DNA from: Microbacterium imperiale
GTDB taxonomy: Bacteria > Actinomycetota > Actinomycetes > Actinomycetales > Microbacteriaceae
Length of the DNA: 64,000 nucleotides
Assembly: GCF_017876655.1 (NCBI RefSeq)
Contig: NZ_JAGIOK010000001.1
Span: 2,728,001 to 2,792,000 of the forward strand
Direction of reading: 5' to 3'
Shown here one piece after another: positions 42,834 to 51,432 of this stretch; position 1 is the stretch's first letter, and every line of letters begins with the position of its first letter. The position numbers were made by a program, and so were the translations under genes. The notes beneath the pieces are model-generated. The model did no database searches. It had not been told where the DNA came from and saw only the letters and a list, made by a program, of their open reading frames with translations.

Positions 42834-43871
42834 TCAGCGGGCCGTCGCGGTCTGAGGCTGCCAGCCCAGCGCCGGGGCGACGTACTTCGCGAACGACTCG
42901 ACGATCCGGAGGTTGAACTCGACGCCCAGCTGCGACGGGATCGTCAGCATCAGGGTGTCGGCGCTCTGCACGGCGGCATCCTGCAGGAGCTGCTCGACGA
43001 GCACGTCGGGCGCCGCGGCGTAGGTCTTGCCGAAGGTCGAGCGCATGCCGTCGATGTAGCCGATGCCGTCCTGCTCGTTGCTGCCGCCGAAGTACAGCTC
43101 GTCTTCCGCTGTCGTGATCGGGAAGATGCTGCGGCTGACCGACGTGCGGGGCTCACCGGGATGCCCGGCCTCGCGCCACGCGGCGCGGAACGCGTCGAGC
43201 TGCTGCCCCTGCAGGATGTCGAACGGGGTGCCGTCGGCCTGGGTGAGCAGGGTCGACGACATGAGGTTGACGCCCATGCGCCCCGCCCACTCGGCGGAGT
43301 CGGTGTTGCCGGCGCCCCACCAGATGCGCGAGCGCAAGCCGGGGGAGTGAGGCTCGATCCGCTGCATCCCGCTGCCGCCGCCGAAGGGGCTGTTCGGGTC
43401 GCGCTCGGCGAGGCCCTCGCCCTCGATGGCGCGGAGGAACGTGTCGAAATGCTGGCGGGCGATGTCGGCGCCGCGCGGGTCCTGCGACCCGGTGTAGCCG
43501 AACGCCTCGTAGCCGCGCACCACGGTCTCGGGTGACCCGCGGCTCACGCCGAGTGCCAGTCGGCCGTCGGAGATCAGGTCGACGGCGGCCGCTTCTTCGG
43601 CGAGGTAGAGCGGGTTCTCGTAACGCATGTCGATGACGCCGGTGCCGATCTCGACGTTCTTCGTCGTGGCGGCGATGGCGGCCAGAAGCGGCATGGGCGA
43701 CGCCTGCTGTCGCGCGAAGTGGTGCACGCGGAAGTACACGCCGACGGCTCCGAGGTCATCCATGCCCTGCGCCAGGTCGATCGCCTGCCGCATCGAATCG
43801 CCCGCCGTGAGCTCGCGCCCGCCGCCGAGAGGACCGTAGTGACCGAACGAGAGAGTGCCGAAACGCTGCAT
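42834..43871 (-). CDS. LLM-class flavin-dependent oxidoreductase
   Basis: The 345-residue bacterial luciferase-like monooxygenase has the family opening MQRFGTLSFGHY, then NVEIGTGVIDMRYENPLYLAEEAAAVDLISDGRLALGVSRGSPE, the conserved loop that shapes the FMN/F420 site. It may use reduced FMN or F420; the substrate is unknown. Start at 43871 matches family length; an ATG 11 codons upstream (43904) is possible. Divergent from the DUF151 gene with a 76-bp interval. Confidence 0.85.
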   Translation of the reverse strand: MQRFGTLSFGHYGPLGGGRELTAGDSMRQAIDLAQGMDDLGAVGVYFRVHHFARQQASPMPLLAAIAATTKNVEIGTGVIDMRYENPLYLAEEAAAVDLISDGRLALGVSRGSPETVVRGYEAFGYTGSQDPRGADIARQHFDTFLRAIEGEGLAERDPNSPFGGGSGMQRIEPHSPGLRSRIWWGAGNTDSAEWAGRMGVNLMSSTLLTQADGTPFDILQGQQLDAFRAAWREAGHPGEPRTSVSRSIFPITTAEDELYFGGSNEQDGIGYIDGMRSTFGKTYAAAPDVLVEQLLQDAAVQSADTLMLTIPSQLGVEFNLRIVESFAKYVAPALGWQPQTATAR

Positions 43872-43947
43872 GTCAAGCCGCAACGACGAGACCCCCGCGC
43901 TCATTCCCGCGTGCGTAGGCTGGGCGAAACCGACCCCGGGAGGTGTC

Positions 43948-44457
43948 ATGGTCCAGGTCCGCGTCCTGGGGGTCGCTCTCGATCCCGCCCAGCAGCACGT
44001 GATCCTTCTCAAGCCCGTCGATGACCTCTCGGACCGTGTGCTCCCGGTGTGGATCGGGTCGCAGGAGGCGACATCCATCCTCGTGGCCGTCGAGGGCGTC
44101 GCTCCACCGCGTCCGCTCGCGCACGACCTGATGGTGCGCCTGCTGGATGCCACCGACGCCACTGTCGACCGGGTCGAGGTCACCCGCATCGACGACGGCA
44201 CCTTCTACGCCGAGATCACCGTGACCGCGCTGACGGGCTCACGGGTCATCGACGCGCGTCCCTCCGACGCGATCGCCCTCGCCTCGCGCGCCGGCGCCCC
44301 GATCTTCGTCGCCGACGACGTGCTCGCCGAAGCCGGCATCCCCGACACGGTCAGTGAAGCGCCCGAGGGTGCCGAGACACCCGAGGCCGCCGAGCAGCGG
44401 GTCGCCGAGTTCCGCGAATTCCTCGACGACATCGACCCCGACGACTTCCGCGGCTGA
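43948..44457 (+). CDS. Bifunctional nuclease family protein (DUF151)
   Basis: The 169-residue protein has the BFN/DUF151 core: VILLKPVDDLSDRVLPVWIGSQEATSI, PRPLAHDLMVRLLDATDA and VIDARPSDAIALASRAGAPIFVADDVLAEAGI. Members have been described as DNase/RNase in plants; bacterial roles are unclear. GGGAGGT lies before the ATG at 43948, and TAGGCT at 43915-43920 is a candidate -10, so unlike many neighbours this gene has a leader. A UVR-like acidic C-terminus (EFREFLDDIDPDDF) is typical. Confidence 0.87.
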   Translation: MVQVRVLGVALDPAQQHVILLKPVDDLSDRVLPVWIGSQEATSILVAVEGVAPPRPLAHDLMVRLLDATDATVDRVEVTRIDDGTFYAEITVTALTGSRVIDARPSDAIALASRAGAPIFVADDVLAEAGIPDTVSEAPEGAETPEAAEQRVAEFREFLDDIDPDDFRG

Positions 44458-44498
44458 GTCCGCCCTCCGAACCCCATCCCCCGACGAAAGGAATACCC

Positions 44499-45146
44499 AT
44501 GCCCCGCATCCTGATCATCGGCGGCCACGGCAAGGTCGCGCAGCGCCTCGAGCCGATCCTCGCCGAGCGCGGTGACACGGTGACCGCGGTCATCCGCAAT
44601 CGCGACCACGAGGCGGATGTCGCCGCGACCGGCGCAACGCCCCTCGTCGCCGACATCGAGTCGTTCGACACCGAGCAGCTGACCAATCTCGTCAGCGGAA
44701 ATGACGTCGTGGTCTGGTCGGCCGGCGCCGGCGGGGGAGACGCCGCCCGCACGTGGACTGTCGACCGCGACGCCGCGATCCGCTCCATCGACGCGGCGGT
44801 CGCCGCCGGTGTGAAGCGCTACGTCATGGTGTCGTACTTCGGTGCTGGCCCCGATCACGGCGTGCCCGAGGACGATTCCTTCTACGCTTACGCCGAGGCG
44901 AAGGCCGAAGCCGACGCCCACCTGCGCGAGAGCGGTCTGGACTGGACGATCGTCGCGCCGAGCGCCCTCACGCTCGACGAGCCCACCGGGAAGATCACGG
45001 TGGGCGGCTCGGGCGAGGAGTCGGTTCCCCGGGGCGACGTCGCGTCGGTCATCGCGGCGGTGCTCACCGAGCCGGCCACGGTCGGCCGCATGATCGAGTT
45101 CACGGGCGGCGACACCCCCATCGCCGACGCCATCGCAGCCGGCTGA
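44499..45146 (+). CDS. NAD(P)H-binding SDR-like protein (YwnB/NmrA-type)
   Basis: The 215-residue atypical short-chain dehydrogenase starts with the Rossmann loop ILIIGGHGKVAQRLEPILAERG. It continues with DVVVWSAGAGGGD and ends with GKITVGGSGEESVPRGDVASVIAAVL. The catalytic Tyr-x-x-x-Lys is represented by YAYAEAKAEAD. It is probably a flavin/NAD(P)H-type reductase or a redox-state sensor; the substrate is unknown. AAAGGAA precedes the ATG. The transcript likely ends in the hairpin inside TIR element 3. Confidence 0.82.
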   Translation: MPRILIIGGHGKVAQRLEPILAERGDTVTAVIRNRDHEADVAATGATPLVADIESFDTEQLTNLVSGNDVVVWSAGAGGGDAARTWTVDRDAAIRSIDAAVAAGVKRYVMVSYFGAGPDHGVPEDDSFYAYAEAKAEADAHLRESGLDWTIVAPSALTLDEPTGKITVGGSGEESVPRGDVASVIAAVLTEPATVGRMIEFTGGDTPIADAIAAG

Positions 45147-45184
45147 GGTCCGTCGCGGCAGGAGGTCTCCCGCCCGGCGCGGGC

Positions 45185-45273
45185 GTAACTCCTCAGATTC
45201 CCGCATCCGCCCCGCCGTCCGCCCCGGTTTGCCGGGGTCGGTCGGCGGGGCGGATGCGTTTTTGAGGAGTTAC
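45185..45273. repeat. TIR element copy 3 with unrelated interior
   Basis: The terminal repeats GTAACTCCTCA (45185-45195) and TGAGGAGTTAC (45263-45273) are identical to copies 1 and 2, but the length is 89 bp and the interior is a different, nearly perfect hairpin. Same ends with a different core suggests a recognised terminal repeat instead of simple duplication. Confidence 0.85.
45202..45263 (+). terminator. Intrinsic terminator carried inside TIR element 3
   Basis: CGCATCCGCCCCGCC (45202-45216) pairs perfectly with its complement at 45244-45258, with an inner stem CCCCGG/CCGGGG. It is followed at once by TTTTT (45259-45263). This is the clearest Rho-independent terminator in the window and would end the SDR transcript. 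Confidence 0.75.
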
Positions 45274-45293
45274 GCCGCCGCTACGCTGAGGCG

Positions 45294-45791
45294 ATGACCC
45301 CGCGTGAACTGTCCGGCGGCGCCGTGCTGCGCGCCGTGCGCCCCGGAGACGAGGACGGCGTCCTCGACTGCATCCGTGCGCTGGCCCTGTACGAGCGCGA
45401 GCCCGACGCGGTCGAGAACACCGCCGATGCGCTGCGGCAGACCCTCTTCGGCGACGAGCCCCGCGCGTTCTGCCACGTCGTGGAGCGCGAGGGCCGGATC
45501 GTCGGCATCGCGATCTGGTTCCTCACCTACTCGACCTGGACCGGGCGCCACGGCATCTGGCTCGAAGACCTGTACGTCGACGAGGCCGAGCGCGGCCGCG
45601 GCTACGGCAAGCAGCTCATCGCCTCGCTCGCGGCGGTGTGCGTCGAGCGCGGCTATTCGCGGCTCGAGTGGACGGTGCTGGACTGGAACGCTCCCTCGAT
45701 CGCCTTCTACCGCTCGATCGGTGCCCAGCCGATGGACGAGTGGACGACCCAGCGCCTGACCGGAGAGGCCCTCGAGGCGCTTGCGGGCTGA
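45294..45791 (+). CDS. GNAT-family N-acetyltransferase (spermidine-acetyltransferase-like)
   Basis: The 165-residue protein has the sequence LRAVRPGDEDGVLDCIRALALYERE, then FLTYSTWTGRHGIWLEDLYVDEAERGRGYGKQLIASLA, where RGRGYG is the acetyl-CoA loop. The terminal DWNAPSIAFYRSIGAQPMDEW matches the diamine/spermidine acetyltransferase-like subgroup. TACGCT (45282-45287) is 6 nt before the ATG, so it is likely leaderless, and it starts only 21 bp beyond TIR element 3. Confidence 0.86.
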   Translation: MTPRELSGGAVLRAVRPGDEDGVLDCIRALALYEREPDAVENTADALRQTLFGDEPRAFCHVVEREGRIVGIAIWFLTYSTWTGRHGIWLEDLYVDEAERGRGYGKQLIASLAAVCVERGYSRLEWTVLDWNAPSIAFYRSIGAQPMDEWTTQRLTGEALEALAG

Positions 45792-45852
45792 TCGCCTGAC
45801 GCGCGCTGCCGGCGACGTCAAGCCCGGCGCCGCGGGTCTTCCGCGCTTCTAG

Positions 45853-46710
<858 letters not shown>

Positions 46711-46723
46711 ACGCAACGCGGTT

Positions 46724-46787
46724 TCGGGCGCGGTTCTCGGCGTCGCGCGCAGGTGATTCTGCGCCGGATGCCGGGAACCGCGCCCGA
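46724..46787 (+). terminator. Large inverted repeat after the aldo/keto reductase gene
   Basis: Arms at 46724-46741 and 46770-46787 (TCGGGCGCGGTTC and its complement) match at 17 of 18 positions around a 28-nt loop. Position 14 bp after the stop suggests transcription termination; the next promoter (TAGGCT, 46811-46816) lies just beyond. Confidence 0.55.
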
Positions 46788-46822
46788 CGCGCGTCCGGTG
46801 CGGTGTTTCGTAGGCTGGGGCA

Positions 46823-47554
46823 GTGGCATCCGTCCTGAACGTCTCCGCCTACCTGTTCACGCACATCGCCGATCCGGCCGAGCTGCGTGTCGTACTGCGC
46901 GATCGTGCGGAGGCGGCGGCGCTGCGCGGGACCATCCTGCTGGCGGAGGAGGGCATCAACCTCTTCCTCGCGGGCGCCGCCGACGCGGTGCGCGGGTTCG
47001 TCGATGAACTGCGCGCCGATGAGCGCTTCGCCGCGCTGACGACGAAGGAGAGCTGGTCGGACGATCAGCCCTTCGGCCGGATGCTCGTCAAGGTCAAGCG
47101 CGAGATCATCCGGATGGATCGACCGGCGATCCGCCCCGAGGCCGGCCGCGCCCCCGCCGTCGCCCCGGCGCAGCTGCGCCGCTGGCTCGATCAGGGGCAC
47201 GACGACACGGGCCGCGAGGTGGTGCTGCTCGACACGCGCAACGCGTTCGAGGTCGACTACGGCACGTTCGACGGCGCCGTCGACTGGCGGATCGAGCGAT
47301 TCACGCAGTTCCCCGGCGCGGCCGCCGCGCATCGCGACGAGTTCGCGGGCAAGACCGTCGTCAGCTTCTGCACGGGCGGCATCCGCTGCGAGAAGGCCGC
47401 GATCGTGCTGCGCGAAGAAGGGGTCGAGGCGTACCAGCTCGAGGGCGGCATCCTGGGGTACTTCGAGCACGAGGGCGGCGCGCACTGGAACGGCGAGTGC
47501 TTCGTCTTCGACGAGCGCGAGGCGCTGACCCCCGACCTCACGGCTCGGGGCTGA
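46823..47554 (+). CDS. trhO: tRNA uridine-34 hydroxylase (TrhO/YceA family)
   Basis: The 243-residue protein joins an N-terminal acylphosphatase-like domain ([17 protein letters not shown]) to a rhodanese domain. The active-site loop [10 protein letters not shown] near residue 191 is the TrhO signature, and [20 protein letters not shown] is the characteristic linker. TrhO hydroxylates U34 of certain tRNAs as a first step to 5-methoxyuridine, using O2. GTG at 46823 follows TAGGCT by 6 nt (leaderless). The sirtuin gene starts 1 nt after its stop, so the two are co-transcribed. Confidence 0.9.
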   Translation: MASVLNVSAYLFTHIADPAELRVVLRDRAEAAALRGTILLAEEGINLFLAGAADAVRGFVDELRADERFAALTTKESWSDDQPFGRMLVKVKREIIRMDRPAIRPEAGRAPAVAPAQLRRWLDQGHDDTGREVVLLDTRNAFEVDYGTFDGAVDWRIERFTQFPGAAAAHRDEFAGKTVVSFCTGGIRCEKAAIVLREEGVEAYQLEGGILGYFEHEGGAHWNGECFVFDEREALTPDLTARG

Positions 47555-47555
47555 C

Positions 47556-48239
47556 ATGGCCCGGATCGTGGTGCTGACGGGAGCGGGCATCTCGGCCGAG
47601 TCGGGCATCCGCACGTTCCGCGCGGTCGACGGGCTGTGGGAGGACCACCGGATCGAGGATGTCGCGACGCCCGAAGGGTTCGCAGCGAACCGAGCGCTCG
47701 TGCAGACCTTCTACGACGAGCGCAGGCGCATCGCGCGCGCCGCCCAGCCGAACGCCGCGCACCGCGCCCTCGCGGAACTCGAGGCGCGGCATCCCGGTGA
47801 GGTCGCGGTCGTGACGCAGAACATCGACGACCTGCACGAGCGCGCGGGGTCCCGCCGGGTGCTGCACATCCACGGACGCCTCGACCGGGCGCGGTGCGAG
47901 CGCTGCGGGACGCGGATGCCGGTGACGGGCGACCTGTCGGATGAGCCGCCATGCCCCGCGTGCGGTCGGCGATCGCTGCGCCCCGACGTGGTGTGGTTCG
48001 GTGAGGCGGTCCACGGTCTCGACGAGATCTTCGACGCGGTGTCGCTCTGCGAGGAGTTCTGGGTCATCGGCACCTCGGGCGCGGTCACGCCCGCGGCATC
48101 GCTCGTCGCCGTCGCGGCCGAGGCCGGAGCCCGCACGGCCCTGCTCAACCTCGAAGCGCACGAGGACACGCGCCTGTTCGACGAGGTGCTGCTCGGTCCC
48201 GCGACCGAGACCGTCCCCGCGTGGACTGCGCGGTTCTGA
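47556..48239 (+). CDS. cobB: NAD-dependent protein deacylase (sirtuin, CobB type)
   Basis: The 227-residue sirtuin shows the NAD loop TGAGISAESGIRTFR, the catalytic TQNIDDLHERAG and HIHG, and a zinc site C-x2-C/C-x2-C in CERCGTRM and CPACG. PDVVWFGEAVH and IGTSGAVTPAA follow as usual. It removes acetyl or succinyl groups from lysines. It directly follows trhO with only 1 nt between, an unexplained pairing of tRNA modification and deacylation. It converges with map. Confidence 0.9.
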   Translation: MARIVVLTGAGISAESGIRTFRAVDGLWEDHRIEDVATPEGFAANRALVQTFYDERRRIARAAQPNAAHRALAELEARHPGEVAVVTQNIDDLHERAGSRRVLHIHGRLDRARCERCGTRMPVTGDLSDEPPCPACGRRSLRPDVVWFGEAVHGLDEIFDAVSLCEEFWVIGTSGAVTPAASLVAVAAEAGARTALLNLEAHEDTRLFDEVLLGPATETVPAWTARF

Positions 48240-48242
48240 CGG

Positions 48243-49013
48243 TCAGCGGGGGAGGGTGAGGATCTCGGCGGCACCGTCGGTGATGGCGACGGTGTGCTCG
48301 GTGTGCGCGGTGCGGCATCCGGTGGAGCTGCGCAGCGTCCAGCCGTCGGGGTCGGTCACGAGGATGTCGGTGTCGTCCATCACCCACGGCTCGAGGGCGA
48401 GCAGGAGCCCGGGGCGCAGGCGGTAGCCGCGTCCGGGTCGGCCGATGTTGGGTACGTGCGGGTCGCCGTGCATGACGCTGCCGATGCCGTGGCCGCCGAA
48501 CTCGGTGTTGACGGCGTACCCCGCCCCGGTGAGGACGGCGCCGATCGCGGACGAGATGTCGCCGATGCGATTGCCCGGGCGGGCAGCCTCGATCCCCGCC
48601 GCGAGGGCTCGCTCGGTGGCATCGATCAGGGCGGCGTCGCGCGGCGGCTGCGACGGGCCGACGGTGAAGCTGATCGCGGCGTCGGCGGCGACCCCGTTCT
48701 TCGTGATCGCGAGGTCGAGCGTGAGCAGATCTCCGGAACGCAGGGCGTAGTCGTGCGGCATCCCGTGCAGGACGGCGTCGTTGACGGCCGTGCAGATGTA
48801 GTGACCGAACGGGCCGTCGCCGAACGAGGGCGCGTAGTCGACGTAGCAGGATGTCGCCCCGGCTCGCACGATCAGCTCGCGAGCCCACGCGTCGATGTCG
48901 AGCAGGTTCACGCCGACGGTCGAGCGTTCGCGCAGCTCGCGGAGGATGTCGCCGACCAGCGCGCCGGTGGTGCGGGCGTAGCCGAGCTGCGTCTCGTTCA
49001 GGATCTCGATCAT
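48243..49013 (-). CDS. map: Type I methionine aminopeptidase
   Basis: The 256-residue metallopeptidase removes N-terminal Met from nascent proteins. Metal ligands are present in order: LTLDLAITKNGVAADAAISF (two Asp), GGHGIGSVMHGDPHVPN (His), LALEPWV (Glu), and HTEHTVAIT (Glu). The start at 49013 (MIEILNETQLGYAR) has GGAGAG upstream. Divergent from a small XRE regulator across 60 bp containing repeated AATACCG motifs. Variation from the usual HYTGHGIG loop suggests a secondary Map paralogue; the housekeeping gene is usually next to adk. Confidence 0.88.
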   Translation of the reverse strand: MIEILNETQLGYARTTGALVGDILRELRERSTVGVNLLDIDAWARELIVRAGATSCYVDYAPSFGDGPFGHYICTAVNDAVLHGMPHDYALRSGDLLTLDLAITKNGVAADAAISFTVGPSQPPRDAALIDATERALAAGIEAARPGNRIGDISSAIGAVLTGAGYAVNTEFGGHGIGSVMHGDPHVPNIGRPGRGYRLRPGLLLALEPWVMDDTDILVTDPDGWTLRSSTGCRTAHTEHTVAITDGAAEILTLPR

Positions 49014-49039
49014 GGGCTGCTCTCCATCGGCGTGATTAA

Positions 49040-49067
49040 AATACCGGTCTGATAATACCGATATGCT
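49040..49067. promoter_or_regulatory. AATACCG direct repeats and -10 of the XRE gene
   Basis: AATACCG occurs at 49040-49046 and 49054-49060, 14 bp apart, in the AT-rich interval between map and the XRE gene. TATGCT (49062-49067) lies 6 nt before the XRE ATG. The repeats are candidate operators for the XRE protein acting on both genes. Confidence 0.45.
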
Positions 49068-49073
49068 CGCCGC

Positions 49074-49340
49074 ATGATGGTTCGCCCGGCGCACACGCCC
49101 GAGACGATCGCGCGAGGCCGGCGTCTGGGCGCCTTCCTGCGCCAGGCGCGCGGCGACCGCTCGATCGCCGAGGTCGCCGCGGCCGCGCAGATCTCGGCCG
49201 AGACGCTGCGAAAGATCGAGACGGGCCGGCTGGCGACGCCGTCGTTCACGACGGTCGCCGCGGTCGCGAACGCTCTGGACCTCTCGCTCGACGAGATCGC
49301 CGCGCAGGCGCGGGGAACGGATGCCGCGCTGCCGGCGTGA
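49074..49340 (+). CDS. Small XRE-family regulator
   Basis: The 88-residue protein is essentially one Cro/C1-type helix-turn-helix: RLGAFLRQARGDRSIAEVAAAAQISAETLRKIETGRLATPSFTTVAAVANALDLSLDEI. The ATG at 49074 follows TATGCT by 6 nt (leaderless). It lacks a sensor domain. It is divergent from map, a pairing found in other Microbacteriaceae, so it may set map expression; the signal is unknown. Confidence 0.85.
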   Translation: MMVRPAHTPETIARGRRLGAFLRQARGDRSIAEVAAAAQISAETLRKIETGRLATPSFTTVAAVANALDLSLDEIAAQARGTDAALPA

Positions 49341-49375
49341 GCGCGGATGTCGGCGGGCGCCGGTAGCGTCGGGGC

Positions 49376-50461
49376 ATGGAACCGCACCGGCTCACCCGCG
49401 AGCAGGCACGTCGCATCATCGTGCGGGCGCAGCTGCTCGAAGCGGACCGCCCGGGTGACGTCGTCGAGGTCGCCGAGCAGCTCGGTGCGATCAAGATCGA
49501 TCCGACGGCGGTCCTCGCTCCGAGCGAGCAGACCATCCCGTGGACGCGCATCGGCTGGGGGTACGAGCCCGGGCAGCTGACGAAGGCCGTCGAAGACGAC
49601 CGTCAGCTGTTCGAGTACGCAGGGTCGTTCTATCCGGCGAGCGTCCTGCCGCTGATGCGCGTACGGATGCGCAGCCGGCCGCTGCGCGAGAGCGCCGCAG
49701 CGTGGCTCGAAGCCAACGCGGCGTTCCGCGCTGACGTGATCGCCCGTCTGCACCGGGACGGGCCGCTGCTGGCCGCCGACATCCCCGACACCGCCGCGGT
49801 GCCGGCGGGCAACGAGAGCGGCTGGTACAGCGACAACCAGGTGCCGCGCATGCTCGATCTGCTCGAGCGGCTCGGCGAGGTCGCGGTCGTCGGGCGGGTG
49901 GGACGACTGCGCCGATGGGATGTCGCCGAGCGCGCCCGCGGCCCCGAGCCCGACGGCCCCGACGCCGACGAGGCGGGCGCGCTGCTCGACGAGCGCCGCC
50001 TGCAGGGCGCCGGCCTGGCCCGCCAGCGATCGTCGTGGTCGGGAGTCGGCATGGCCGGCGAACCGGCGCTGGTCGACGGCAGCTCCTGGAAGTGGCGCGT
50101 CGACCCGCGGGCTCTCGCGGGGATCGACGACGACCCCGGTGGCCGGGTCGCGATCCTCAGTCCCTACGACGGCATGCTCTTCGACCGGCCGCGCCTCATC
50201 GAGGCGTTCGACTTCACCTACAAGCTCGAGCAGTTCGTGCCGAAGGCCCAGCGCGTCTACGGCTACTTCGCCCACCCGATCCTGTGCGGCGACCGGTTCA
50301 TCGGTCTGCTCGACGCCGCGCTCGACAAGGCGAAGGAGAACCTCGTGGTCTCGGCGGTGCACGAGCTGGTGCCGTGGGAGAGCGAGGAGCGCGATGCGGT
50401 GGACGCCGAGATCCACGACCTCGCCGGCTGGCTCGGGGTGCCGGTGCGCGGGCTCGACTGA
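49376..50461 (+). CDS. YcaQ/AlkZ-like winged-helix protein (HTH_42 family)
   Basis: The 361-residue protein matches the AlkZ/YcaQ family of winged-helix DNA glycosylases that act on alkylated bases and crosslinks: LTREQARRIIVRAQLL, LGAIKIDPTAVLAPSEQTIPWTRIG, SVLPLMRVRMRS, and the C-terminal ILSPYDGMLFDRPRLIEAFDFTYKLEQFVPKAQRVYGYFAHPIL. The Q-x-D/Q catalytic position reads K-I-D here, so it may be a divergent AlkZ-like subgroup without the classic activity. TAGCGT (49364-49369) lies 6 nt before the ATG (leaderless). Role inferred to be DNA repair or natural-product tolerance. Confidence 0.8.
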   Translation: MEPHRLTREQARRIIVRAQLLEADRPGDVVEVAEQLGAIKIDPTAVLAPSEQTIPWTRIGWGYEPGQLTKAVEDDRQLFEYAGSFYPASVLPLMRVRMRSRPLRESAAAWLEANAAFRADVIARLHRDGPLLAADIPDTAAVPAGNESGWYSDNQVPRMLDLLERLGEVAVVGRVGRLRRWDVAERARGPEPDGPDADEAGALLDERRLQGAGLARQRSSWSGVGMAGEPALVDGSSWKWRVDPRALAGIDDDPGGRVAILSPYDGMLFDRPRLIEAFDFTYKLEQFVPKAQRVYGYFAHPILCGDRFIGLLDAALDKAKENLVVSAVHELVPWESEERDAVDAEIHDLAGWLGVPVRGLD

Positions 50462-50562
50462 CGCCTACCAGCCGACCGCCGAGGTCGCAACCAGGTCGCC
50501 GTGCCGACTGCGAGGGCGAAGCATGGGAGCAGCCCCGAAATCGAAACCGAAAGGAGCCGCCC

Positions 50563-51018
50563 ATGGCCCGCATCATCGAGACCATCGACGTCGACGTGCC
50601 CGTGTCGGTCGCGTACAACCAGTGGACGCAGTTCGAATCGTTCCCGCACTTCCTGAGCTTCGTCGAGTCGGTCACCCAGCTCGACGACGGCACCACGCAC
50701 TGGAAGGTGAAGATCGGCGGGGCTGAGCGCGAGTTCACTGCGAAGATCACCGAGCAGCACCCCGACGAGCGCGTCGCCTGGAACAGCGTCCAGGGCAAGG
50801 ACGAGCACGCCGGCGTCGTCACGTTCCACAAGCTGAGCGAGAACGAGACGCGCGTCACCGTGCAGCTCGACTGGAAGCCCGAGGGCTTCGTCGAGTCGGT
50901 CGGCGCCGCCGTCGGCATCGACGACCACGCCGTGAAGAAGGACCTCACGCGCTTCAAGGAGTTCATCGAGTCGCGCGGCACCGAGACCGGCGCCTGGCGC
51001 GGCGACATCGAGAACTGA
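50563..51018 (+). CDS. SRPBCC family protein (cyclase/dehydrase-like)
   Basis: The 151-residue START/Bet v1-like protein shows the family start IIETIDVDVPVSVAYNQWTQFESFPHFLSFVESVTQLDD and ITEQHPDERVAWNSVQGKDEHAGVVTFHKL. Small hydrophobic ligands or stress roles are typical; the ligand is unknown. AAAGGAG lies before the ATG at 50563. A near-perfect terminator hairpin, shared with the opposing DUF2945 gene, follows. Confidence 0.87.
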   Translation: MARIIETIDVDVPVSVAYNQWTQFESFPHFLSFVESVTQLDDGTTHWKVKIGGAEREFTAKITEQHPDERVAWNSVQGKDEHAGVVTFHKLSENETRVTVQLDWKPEGFVESVGAAVGIDDHAVKKDLTRFKEFIESRGTETGAWRGDIEN

Positions 51019-51036
51019 CCTCGATCCGCGAAGAAC

Positions 51037-51069
51037 ACGAGGCCCCTCCGCTGAGCGGAGGGGCCTCGT
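51037..51069. terminator. Bidirectional terminator between SRPBCC and DUF2945 genes
   Basis: A perfect 15-bp stem (51037-51051 with 51055-51069, ACGAGGCCCCTCCGC and its complement) with a 3-nt TGA loop separates two convergent genes. Confidence 0.75.
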
Positions 51070-51084
51070 CGGTGTCGCCGAGGT

Positions 51085-51300
51085 TCAGCTGCTGAGCTTG
51101 CGCAGCGCGGACCGCTTGTGCGCGGCCTGGTTGCCGCTCTTCTCCGACTCCACGATGAAGGCGGGCTCGTCCGCGGATGCCGTGAACTTCTGGCCCGCGA
51201 ACTGGAAGTCCTTCTCCTTCTTCTCGACGATGGTGCCCTGCGTGCGCCCCTGAGAGGTGTCCCAGCTGACGCGGTCGCCCTTCGACAGTTCCTGAGCCAT
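51085..51300 (-). CDS. DUF2945 (TUDOR-like hypervirulence-associated) small protein
   Basis: The 71-residue basic protein with sequence LSKGDRVSWDTSQGRTQGTIVEKKEKDFQFAGQKF and FIVESEKSGNQAAHKRSALRKL is a clear DUF2945 member, a small beta-barrel resembling Tudor/SH3 folds. Function unknown. The start at 51300 has GAAGGGG upstream, and only this part of a longer frame is coding. Confidence 0.86.
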   Translation of the reverse strand: MAQELSKGDRVSWDTSQGRTQGTIVEKKEKDFQFAGQKFTASADEPAFIVESEKSGNQAAHKRSALRKLSS

Positions 51301-51432
51301 GCCGGCCCCTTCCGTTGTGCGTTCGTTGCGGCGATCCTGCCGCGCCGCACGGACGCCGAGGTAGTCGTTGACACAGTCCGCCGCGATACGCCAGCGCTCG
51401 CCCGGTCGCCTGCGTCCTGCGAGACTGCCGCC

